The position numbers were made by a program, and so were the translations under genes. This document shows, in pieces, positions 27,101 through 39,100 of a stretch of 64,000 bases of DNA. Position 1 is the first letter of the stretch, and the number at the start of each line of letters is the position of its first letter. Origin of the DNA: Acanthornis magna (lineage: Eukaryota > Chordata > Aves > Passeriformes > Acanthizidae). The notes under the pieces are model-generated. The model searched no databases. It worked only from the letters and a program-made list of their open reading frames with translations, and was not told the origin of the DNA. The stretch is from the NCBI GenBank assembly GCA_036785705.1, contig JAWUZG010000084.1, positions 17,435,501-17,499,500 on the forward strand. Direction: 5' to 3'.

Positions 27101-30100
27101 ATGCTTTGTTAAGAATGGTATACCTGCAATATTTAGTGTTCTGTATCCGTTCTGGTTTTTCCCAAGATCAGAAAGCCATTGTCTAGCAGGGGAGGGAGGA
27201 GGAAATCATGGCTTCAGCTGCAGGAGTAACTGAGGAAATGAGAATTGCACTGTGGAAGGGAATTTAGAATTGTAGGAGAATTCAGTGAGAGTTTACTGAT
27301 GCAAAACCATTCAGTATGAAGAAAAAGCAGTGCAGTATTAAACTAAATATAATGTGGCATTTCCCATTTTTATCTGCCTTAACAGTGCAAAAGATTCTTC
27401 CTCGTGTTACCTGGTTCTTTCCATTACTTGAGCAATAGCTACATGTTCATGTTGGAGGAGGAGAAACGTCAGGCATTACTTAAAGGGAAAAGATTCTCTC
27501 TCCAACTAATTGTTTCAAAACTTGATAGCTTCAGTTATCAGATGTATTAACATTTCTTTGCTATGTGTGTGGTGCTTTTTTGTGACAAGACTCCAAAGAA
27601 AATGAGAAATTTATGATGTCTGTGTCTTCCTCTCTGTTTAAGACATTGTGTTTGCCTGTGGCAGTTACTTACACGTAGCTGCAAAAATTTCTTACTGAAC
27701 CTTAATTGGGTGTGCCACCTAGAGCTAGACCTATTTAAAAAGTTCCAGCACATGCATATGTTCAACAGCCTTTTTAGGTGGAGTAGTAATTCCCCAGCTA
27801 CATCTGCACGAAGATGTAGTTTCACAAACATGTTCATAGTTGAGCCATAAACACTAAATTAGTGAGTTGGTTAAAGCATGTTTGGAAGAGAAAAGAATGT
27901 GTGGTCCCCACATATTGGAAAACTGACCATGTGTAGTTTAATGTCATTAGCAGCTGGCCGAGACCTTGAAGGCTGTATTTGCTTGGCTTAAATCTGAGAA
28001 CTTGTAAAGTGGTGATGTGTAGCCTCAGCCTGTAATGAGTCATGTGGAGATTGTCTCATAGCAGCATGCAGTGCCATGTGTTCAGATTAAAATGAGCACT
28101 GCACGCTGAGCCATGGAGTGCCAGGCACTTAACTACCCCTGATCTGTCTGCTTTATTGATTTGTTTTTTCCTTTTAAGGTTGGTTGCCTGGTTCATGTGA
28201 GTTTGTGTTGTGCTCTGACTGTCCTCAAAGCTTTAAATCTGTCATCTGTTCTGGCTTCTGGAGACTGGAACTAGGACAGTTCAGCATTTTCCTAGAGGAA
28301 GAGATTGAAGCTTCTTGAATGCAGCTGTTTTGGGGAGAAGGGATGTTCTTCCATAAATTTCTAGTCTTTCTGCAGTAACTATTCTATGACTTCGTACTGT
28401 TCTGACAGTGTGAGGAGAGTGTTTTCCTGAATTCTAATCTAGGGTGGTTGATAGTATTCTTGTCAAACATAACCTTCTTCAGGTATTCGTTACTTAAAAG
28501 ACTAAGCTGGTTCTTGATCATCACTCCATCAAAACCAGGATTCTTTTTTTTAATCCTATTTACGGCAACAGTTCTGTTTCTTAATGGATTGATGTGGAAT
28601 ATGCCCTGTCAGACAAACTGCCAAGCACTTAAAAGCACTCTTAGACTAATAAAGGATATGCCTACTGACCAGTTAACACACTGGTTTGCTGTTGGAGTGT
28701 GTCAGTACCTCTGCTTTGATGTCCTATTAGGAGGAGTGATTGCATGGATATCTATTCCAAACAAATCTATAAATTGTCATGGATCAAGTCTGACTATTAA
28801 TCTGCTCTTGCTGAGCAGTATAACCTAGTGAGGAGATACACAGATAAGCATAAGTACAGCCTATCAAAATACTTTCTCAAAATAAAAAATATGGAATCAG
28901 GTCCCTGTGGTATATATTGTTTAAATTCCAGTGTATGGTGTGGACCTTACAGACAGAGTGATAATCAAAAAAAACACACGTAAGGCCTTTCCTTGGCTTT
29001 GGAGTTTCAACCCCATGCATTCAGAGAAGTTGGAAGATAACGGTAACCCATAGTGGAGTTACTACCTCTCAAAGAGTTCAATTGTATAATGCCAGTACTT
29101 TTGTACTTAAAGTCCTTTCTAGACTTGAGTTCATAGATACTTAGGATCTAACAGGGTCTACAAAACACAAGATATTTAGGGTAATAGATATGTGGAAAAG
29201 AGGAAAGATAAGAAAGACCCAAAAAAAATGCAGGCCACTAGGCTTTGCTTATGCTAGTGGTACTTAAACTAAGAATCTTCTTGGCATGATCAAACAGATT
29301 TCAAAATTGTATTGTGTATAGAGATCTAAATATTAGTCATTTAATATTCATAACATGCATTATATTGGGATCTACTGTGGGTGAGTGTTTATTGTTAAGA
29401 AATTCATAAGTAACTATTTTCTTATCTATAGTAAAAAAAGAAATCTGATATAAGAAGAAGTCACTGAGGACAATCCTTTGTCTTTAGAACTTTTATGTGC
29501 TTATTTCTCTTGCTTTTTTTCTCTTGCCCTAAAACAAGCAAGCAGAAAAAATTATTACTCTTGAGGCACAGACTGGAAGGCTACCTACCCTCCTACTCTA
29601 TATATAGAAACAGGGTCCTCTGAAAGACACATTTTCTAGTCTTCTTTTATTTACTGACAGGATTTGGGGGGGTTACATTTAGATGTTTATAAGTTTCTAT
29701 GGTTTAGGCCCTATTCCAGGCATCATAGAGTAAGTTTCTGCTTCTAGATGTACATCATGAAAAAAACAAGCTCCTATTTTAATGGATGGAGAGGAAGGAG
29801 GAGAGTGAAGGTTTTAGGTAATCAATCTCTTTGATTTTCCCCTCCCTGCTTTTGGGAGGAAGGTTGACATGTTCTACTCCATTATAAAGTAGCCTACTGA
29901 ATTCTTCAGGATGTTTTGCATGAATGTCCCTTATTAAACTGCATTATGTTTTATTTTAAATAGGTTTGTCTTCCTCTTTAATGTTTTTCCCGTGTTTTAT
30001 TTATCACTTTATATTTCATAAAGAGAATTTTTGTATTTGTTCATCAGGGACTGGTCTGTTACACAGTGGTGAGGTATTTCTCTCAATATGATCAAGAAAT

Positions 30101-33100
30101 CTGGTTATGTATTGTTGGCATTTGTATGTTTTGAAAGGTTTAATCAGAACTGCTGTGATGAGACAAATAGATAACCTTTAAATCTATAGCTAAGCCAATT
30201 AAGAGGCATCTTTTTGGCTACAAATCAGATTTTAAAACTTTCTATGAATGAGAACAGTTTTACCATATAAACCTCTTAACAAAAAAACTGTTTGTGGAAT
30301 AAATAATAAAAAAGAAAGAACTTTTGTGTCCTTCAGTCTAAATTTTGATGACATAAATTATCATCCTGGTTTTTGCTATGCATCAAATGAAAGCTTTTTA
30401 TGTAGTGCTTTTCTGACTATTCCATTTTGAGGATGTCTCTCATCATCTTTAAAGAAGGGCTACTGGCTATCAAAGGGAGAAATTTACAAAAATCAACTTT
30501 TCAAATACTTCATCTTGCTTTTCATTATTTGTTTTCTTTCCCTAGCTTTTACAGTCGGAATTTGTCCTGTCCTTTGAAAATGTTTCTATTTGTCCTGTAA
30601 CTTCTGCCTTCTCAAAGGAGGATTTATATTAACGGAAAAAGTTAAAAAATTGTGTGTAGGGAGAAAACACACTAAAAGCTCAGTCTAAAATTCGTGCACT
30701 ACACTCCTCATTCTTTTCCTGTTCCTGTACTGTACTTAAATTCATCAGAGAGGGTACTTAATGCAATCTGTCTTTAGTTACCCAGAATAGAAGCTATGAT
30801 GACATGTACGTAGTAGATACATCTTTTTAGTGGTTTATCCAGTGTGTTACTAGTGTAAAAGGCCCTGGAAGCCCAGTGGTGTTGCTGTTCTGGAGCTGAG
30901 TCCTGCCTGGCTGAAATCAGCAGTGATACTGTTGGGTTCAGAGAGAGCAGCACTGACCACTGCTTAGGCTGGTTGGCTTTTCAAGGCAGCAACAAGGCTG
31001 CGAACTGTTCTGTGCTTCTGCACATAGAGGTTGCCCATATGCTTTGTATCCTTCCTGGGTCCTGTAGGGCGCAGTGAATATGTGGTCAATCTCATGAATT
31101 TCTCTTGAGCTAAATACAGACCTGGCAAACATTCACAGGTTAGTATTGCACAGCCAGGTAATTCTAATTAAGAATCTGTAGTTTTCTTTTCCTTTTGCTT
31201 ACCTGCTCTATCACTTTGTTGATCATTTTTCACTAAAAATTAACAGAAAATTATTTAGTTGTATTTCTTTTTATGCTTGTCTGTGTGAAAAGCAACAAAT
31301 TTCCAACAAATTGGTATAGCTTCTGGAGTACACTTCTGTGCTGTTGTGCAGTTCAGCAGTTATGGCTTGTGACCTTTCTTTAACATTTTTGATGGCAATC
31401 TTGTTGAGCCCTAAGTGTTCTGCAGTTTCTGGTTTCAGAGCTCAATCATGGGATTCATTTTGAAGTATAACTATGTATTTTTTTCATGAAAACAGTACAA
31501 AAAGGACTGCATTAATTTTAGAGCAAAATCTAAATAGAAACTTGTTAATTTATGATTAAGGTAAGCAGAGCAGGAGTAGCTGCTAAAGATAGGTTTCTTC
31601 TCTAGTTACCGCTCATCCTATTGCTTTTAAAACTCACCTCAAAATAGGTGGCTTGGATTTTTTTCCTTTAGCAAATGCTTTGCAATCAAATATCTGTTCA
31701 TATGTGATTGGAATAACATGGTTGCAGTTAACATCTAAGAAGATCTTTAGGAAATTACCATGTTCACCTTGAAAGATCAAGGTAATTAGAGTATGCAGTG
31801 TGTTAATCACCAGTGCTAACGTTGCTATGAAAGTCAAAGTTCATGTTTTTATGTTGTCTGGAGGATAGTCTCCCATACAGCACTTCCCTGTGACACTACC
31901 TTGGCTTGTTAATGTCAGATTGGCACAAAGTCACTGTGGTGCAGAAAGTAAGACAGTTCTTAAGGTGCTCATTTAGCCCAAATGTTGATGACTGAGATCC
32001 CAGTAGTTTTAGATGCACAGAAGGTTCTGGTAGGTGGGTTCCTCATTCCAGATTATTTTTGTAAACCCTGGTAAATTATATTGCCTGTGACACGAAGCAC
32101 TGAACAAGACTTGTTCTATGAAAGTGATGGGTGACAATGTGCTGGGTTTCAGTTTAATTTCTGTAATAAATGTATTTTAGCCTAATTGTAAATATGCAAT
32201 GGCGCTTACGTAGTGAGCACACCTGATTTTTTCACATGACTCTGAGCAGCATTGTTACCCATTCTCCTATGTAAAGTGGTAATACACCACACCCTTTGAC
32301 TGTGTGTCTCTGCATCTGTGTAAGCAGTGACTAGCAAAAGTAAAAAGAAGACTCTTTATTGAAGCACTGCTCCTGAGATGTCTGTAGATGAGACTATTCA
32401 TCTGCATGCAGGGATTGAAACTTATTTCCACTGAGCTCAGTGATATGCCATTCCTGCTGTAAAAAGAAAAAAAAAAAAGCCTGTCTTTACTGAATTTCAC
32501 TGTGGGGAATACTAGTTTTAAGCGTTCATAAAAAATAAGTATGGAGTTAATAACTCATGTTAGCAGCTTGGTTTCAGTTTGTTCTCTACTCTGACAACTC
32601 AGGTATTAGGCTGACTTACATCTGTATTAAGTACAGTTCTTTCTTGGCTGTGTTTACCCATAAAGAGGCAAATAATTTAAGTGACACATATCTCCAGGTA
32701 ATGTTCATTTTACCTAACCTAATGCAAGTCACTGAATGGCAACAGTCTTTGACTCTTGTAATAATTCAGGAGATAATACAGCTCTGTTTATTCCGAATGG
32801 TAGGAAAAGAAATCAGTACCTAAATTTAAAATAACTTTTGGTTCTGAGGCATTATTCTGCCATTGTAATTTCTAAATATGTACCAAAAAAATTCTAAGGG
32901 AACTAGTCTGTATAACATTAGAAGTTAGGAACCAATAATTTTCATAAACCTAGAATATTGGAACATGGATGGTGGAGTTAGGAATGCCGTATTTTGCAGG
33001 CTCTGCACTGACAAAGAACAAAATGTCAGTAAAAATTTTGTGTTGACCAAAGACACTTGGAGATAATTTTTATTTCTAATGCTATTGATGGCACCAAGTC

Positions 33101-36100
33101 ATGTATCTTAAGGAGGTATATAGGAATCAAACAGTGAAAATATTTAATGAGGCCTTATTCTCTCTGCCAGATGTTCCACAAGAAACAAACAGCTACAGTG
33201 GCAGTTAATTTAGATTTTTAGAATAATCCATGCCCATTTTAATGGTGCGGTTTGATTACTTTGAAGACCTTACTCAAGGTGCAGCACTTCCATGTGATAC
33301 ACTGGGGTTGTTCTTTGTTCATCTTTCCTCTTTTCCATACTTTCCTTCCTTGCCTTAGTAAGTGGCTTTCAATCTGAGCATCTGGGGTCACCTAAATTGA
33401 CAAAAATTTGCTCTTAAACAAAAGACACTTAGCACCAGAAAAGTTCATATGTAATGAGGAAAGCTCATAATTGTTTCCAAGTGTGACTATTCTGAGAAAT
33501 GTGGCAACATTAAGTATGGTTCAGAGTAAGTATTTGGTATCCATTCGTAGATGGAGCAAGTCTTAAACTCAGTTACTGCATCACTTCTTCCTCCTAATAT
33601 ATTTCCTTCCTTGTGGCACATGTCAGCCCTTTGGGTGCTTCCCTCCTTATGCTAAGTGGATTTCATCTTAAGAGTTTGGAATCACGCTGTTCCTAAAGAA
33701 CTTGAGCCTTGATTTTTTTTGTCTAGGATTTTTCAGCCCTACCAACTGCAGTAGGTACCACAGCTTCAGTGGACATTGAGAGGGGTCCTGAAAATCATGA
33801 AAGTGGTTGCTATTAAATGGGATGGATATTCTAGCATATCTTTCCTATATTTAAAGATTGGTTTGTGCTAATGCTGTACAAGTGTGTTCACATTGGCCAA
33901 AAAAATTACAAGTTATAACAGTATAGGAATAGAGTCCTTTAATATGCAATACTGTGTTCTGCTTTTAATCTCCAATGTCTCAATGCTTCAGTTTAGAGTT
34001 TGTATTTGCTTTTTTCTCCAGAGGATTTCCTTTGTAAATTAGGAACTACTTCATGGGTTTTTTCTGCCAATTTCTACATTAACCTGGCACAGTCAGACTA
34101 CTTATTTGTGTTATTTGCATTACTTAAATAAAGGCCTAGACACTTGTTTTGTATCATCACCATGATTTTTGTTCACTGTCTGGAATTTGGTAACCAGGTT
34201 TCTTAATACACAAGCTAAGACAGACTCTGATCCACTTCCTTCTGAGCTTTCTTGGATCTACAAAATCAAAGTGACAACAGCTGCTCTCAGAAAATAAATG
34301 AGCAAGAAAATTATCTTTCTCTAGTAAATTTTCAGGATGGAATAAGCTGAACTGATCAAGTACAATGTAGACGTTTTAGACTTCCAAGCTGTGTAGCTGT
34401 AGTATCGCTGTGTCAGGACTTTGCACCTAAAATTCACATGTGCAGATATAGACAGCCAGAATTTGTAGGTCACTTTTGTCCTTCGCACGACAAAGGTGCG
34501 GTAAGTATTGCAGTGATACGACTAAAGTTCTGCAGACAGAGAATGTGCCTGGAGTTTGGGGCTGTGTTGTTCCCTTGCTGGTCTCACACTCGTCCCCACT
34601 GCTCTTACCTGGTGGGCTTCAGGCATGTTGCTGACAGAAGCTGTGAAGGTCTGGCTTGCAGTGTTTCAGTACCACCAGCTTCATGGTTCATTCACTATAG
34701 ATCTTCAACTTCCTTTGGTTTTTCAACTAACGTTTTTGTCTCCACCAACATCAGACAACTGAAAGCAGCAATTTGAAAAAATTAGGTCACTCAGGTTTCT
34801 ATATATAGCAGCTCTCAGATCCCAAGAAAGCGAGCACAGTCATCTAATCTGTTTTTAGCTGTCAGTGTTTGTAAATTAATATTAACAGAGTTGGTGTTAA
34901 GTAGAATTTTAAGTGCCATCATTTTTTTCCTCCTGCTTGTGATTTCCAGCCTTTTTTAATTCTTTTCGGCATTTTTATTTAGATTAAAAATAGTTTTCTG
35001 AGTTTGAGCCCATTTGCTTCTTTCTTTACACTAATGATGAGCACATCTTCAGCAAAGGGAGTTGTGGTCATCACATTACTGAGAAGCACTTGGCTTGCAT
35101 TGAAATCAGGCTGGTTTGATGTCAAGTGGGGGCACTGGTTTCAGCTAAGGGTTCTATGTGCACCATTTCTCACAAAGGAAACATGTGGATCTCCATATAT
35201 TGAAGTCATTGTTTTACCTTTTTTTTAATGAAACCAATTAATTTTTTATTTCCAGAATAGGAGAGGTGAGCTGGGAATTGAAGAAAGAATCAATGATTGA
35301 TAGAGTAGGAAAGGCTGAGTAAAACTCTATGGTAGATATTAGAAGAGTTTATGAAGTTAATTGCTTCTGTTTTATATATTTACTTATAACATTGTTTGTC
35401 TTATTACATGTAGCAGAAAAGGTAGGACAAGAAGTAGTTTTCCCAAGGGGTTTATAAATATAGTTTAATTTGTTTGATTTTGATCACTGACACACACACA
35501 GAGAAAATACTGGTCTGTTTCTCTTCCAAAGATTCAACCTGAGTGTTCCCAGATGGAGAAGCAGAGAGCTAAAGGCTGTAGTCTCCCATTGCAGAGAAAG
35601 AGTGAAACAGGTTACCTTTACATGAGAGTTAGAACTGTCCTCTCATTCCACTGGCCTGATAAAGGAGTAAGACCTAAAATTATTCTTTTGTAACATGGGA
35701 TCACTGTGTGAAGTAGAAAGGGGTCACTGCTCTATTCAAATTCTTGGTATTTTATGCTGCTCATTGAAAAAAAATAATGCTTTCTGTATGCATGGAAAAA
35801 TACAATTTTCATTCAGGAAGGTAAAATGGGGAATGTACTTGAGAATCTTGCATTTAATTTAAGTTTTCTTTTATTGAACTGTGCACTTCTTTATTCATTT
35901 GTTTATGTATACTATTTTCACTCACAAGTGATAGAAAAAAAGGAAGAGGGGGTTTAAGAGCAGTAGCTGTGTACCTGGAATGTTTTTCTCAGTGGGGACA
36001 GGCTTGCTGTGTGATGAGACAGGTGCCCTCAATCTGTGTCTCAGCCCCGTAGCTGCACCTCAGGGTTTGGGGCAGTTCCCAGCCTCTCACACACGTGGAG

Positions 36101-39100
36101 AATCCTGTTATTTGCTATGCTTTCTAAGCACCTCTGGCTCTGGAAATTCATTCGTATTAGAAAATCTCCGATCTGTAGTTAAAATGTACTTACTATCAAA
36201 AATGTTGCTACCAAGATGCAGGTGGCCCTTCTTTAAACTGTCCCAATGGTATGTGGTGCTGAAGGATGCTCAAAGGCTACTGTTGCAAGTGTGCACTTTT
36301 TTGTTTCTACTCATTACTGACTCTACATTTGGGGTTTTTTCTGATGTAATTTCTAGATCTTTGCGTTTGGTGGAATGAGAACTTTTAACCTGACCACATA
36401 GATGTTAAATCTTCTGCTGAATAAACTTCTGATTTTTTGCACAGATTAATGCTTTTAGCTTTTGTCTGTCAGTTTAATGAGTTAGTCGTACCAACATGCT
36501 GTCTGTTGCTGGCATAGAAGATCAGAGTCTGGCATTCCCAGATTATTCTGCCTTGGCCCTTTTTCTCTTGCACGTAAGCATGGTGACTGCTATGGTGTCT
36601 TAAGCAAAAGCTCATATTGCAGGCAACCCCCTCATATGGTGCATTGTCACTAAAATATGTCTTGGGAGTGTTCACTGGAGTGGCTACCAGCACACAGTAA
36701 TTTCTCATGTCTTGTGCAGCCTTCCTTTGAAAGGTAGCTGATTTTTCTTTCATTAGTAGTTCACAGCATATACATAATAACACATTTTCTTGTAACTATT
36801 ATATATGATCTCTCTTGTCAAGGGGCAGATCAGTTTTTTAATCACTGAATGAAGTCTCTGATACTTTGTAGAATTATTGTTTTAGTCCACATGTAGAAAA
36901 CTAGAAGATGGTAGCATCCACAATACAGCTTCTGCCCTTGTATCTATGAGGAGCTTTCTCTTGTGATGTATCAGTAAACTTCTCTCTTTCAGGCCACTGT
37001 CATGAGAAGAATGCAGATGGCAGTTATGGCAAGGAGAAATACTATGATGACCACTATGAGTCAGCTACAGCAGTGACAGAAGGACACTCTGAGGGAGGTA
37101 CAGAAGTCCTTACTCAGAGTTCAGCAAGGGATCCCTCCTTCTTGAGATTGGAAAGTAAGTCAGCCTTACAAAATCAGTTCTGGCAAATTAAACGGTTTCT
37201 AGATTTTTCAGAAGAGCTTTCTGCTTTCTTCTGAGAAGCTGTTTTCCCCTCTCTGTCCATAAAGTAACAAGTAACCCATAAACTAGTTTCATTCTGTTCA
37301 CTGTTCTTCTCCAAGGACAACATGGATGCTTATTTGCAGTGGGGAAGTCTGCATTGTCTAATTTTTCACTCTTTTGCAGTGTGTGGTGAGTAGTCAGTGA
37401 TATTTGGGTTGTGCAAGTAGAAGAGTCAGGTCACAGAAAAAAGATTCTTTTTATACAGCTCATGAAAGCACAGGGAAAATAATTTTTGAAGATTTTTATG
37501 GTATTCCCTCTTAGATAAAGTCACTGCAGAAAGCAATGGTTCAGAAGGAGTGGAGGGTTTAGAAGATGATCAGATGTCTGAAGAAATGCTGGCTTTGGTG
37601 GATGAGTTTGAAAATTCTTGGCCTCAGGAAGCTTTTGAAGGGGCATTGGAGGTAAAAGGTCGTCGGATGGACTTGCAGGGAATCCGAGTCCTGAAGAAGG
37701 GATCTCAGGATGGATTGGCTAGCTCATGTTTTGGGGACTGTGGTGATGATGATGAAGCTGAATGGGTAAGTTTGAATGAGTTTACTTAAGTTTTGTACTA
37801 ACTGTTGTGGAGGAGGGAAAGATGAGAACAGTTCATGTGGGTTAACACTGGGAGATACAGATATGTGAACTTCCCCTATGGACCTAAAAGATGTTTATTT
37901 CACACCAGCCACTACAAGTAGTTTCAATCTATCACCAACTTGGCATCTTAAGTCCTGATAATCAGCAGCGAGAGCTGAAGTGTTGGGTGATGCTGGATGC
38001 CTTCAAACTTCTTGCTTACAGTTAACAACTGAAAAAAATTAAAGCAAAAGTTCTGGTTAGCATGAAAGCACTGAAATCCCTGTTGTCATCATGTTACCAC
38101 TAAAATATATAAAGAAAAATGCCTTTTGGTTCTCCAGCAGTTAAATTGATTTTCTCCTGCATTGGAGATCAGAAGTTGTGTACTTTATTTGTGTGGTGTG
38201 ATGCAGTGAAAGGGAACTGGCTTTGAGAATGGGTTGAGATGGGGAGGGAAGAAACAAAGATCTCATCTGTATCATCTTTGGGCTAAAACAAGTAGTGCAT
38301 TGGAGCTGATAACATTCATGGTGTTTCTGTCTGTTAACCTTGCTAATACTGGTCTTTTGGTAGATCACTTTTCAGGTCAAACGTTTAAAAAAACCGAAAG
38401 CTGAAAGCCTGGATCTCCAGGAGCCAGCTGGGAGAAATGTGGAAGAAGGGACTAATGGAGAAAATGAAAACTTTTACCAAACTGCCCTAGAGATCAGTGG
38501 ACCAAAGATACCTTCTCCTGGACCAATAGGTAACCTGCTACTTCTAAAGACAGCAAATAATTTGCAGCTTTTGTATTACTATGGCTTATTTCATTTGCAG
38601 CCTTTATATTACATTGTCTATTACTGAAAATAAGCATCACAAAGACTACATAGTGAAAGGTCCCTTCTAGATGAGCACATGGAAAAATCAGAGATCTCTT
38701 CCATCTGCACCTTCTTATGAAGTGCAGCTTAACTTTATCTGTTGAATGGAAACTTTCTAGTTAATTTCCAGAAGTTCTAGGGTTGAGGTGGTAAGAGTGA
38801 AGAATGAAAGAGGTAGATACTGTGAGTAGAACTAGTAAAAGAGAGAGGAGAGTTTAATGATCTCTTTTGATAAAACTGAATGGGCAGAGAAGTTCATTTA
38901 TCAGGGTGCAGAATAAGAGCTTGGACTGACTGCTGGCTAAACATAAGACTTACCAATCAAAGAGAAAGAGCTGAAAACTTAGTCTAATCAAAATGAAATA
39001 AATAAAAGTAAGTATTCTGCTATAATTGTTTGGTGATGTTATAAGAGAAAACTCAGAGAGTGTCTTGCGAAACACTGGAGCTGCAAAAGAGTAGAGTTCT

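Noticed and set aside
28448..28828. 126-codon hydrophobic open frame in intron 16
   Set aside because: The hydrophobic residues follow from T-rich sequence. There is no splice context, family match or codon signal.
35980..36378. 132-codon open frame in intron 16
   Set aside because: No recognisable domain or splice sites; sequence composition looks non-coding.
37550..37789. Exon 18 extended past 37765 as a complete short ORF
   Set aside because: The frame reads through the GTAAGT donor. Joining to exon 19 restores the conserved EW-ITFQVKR junction.
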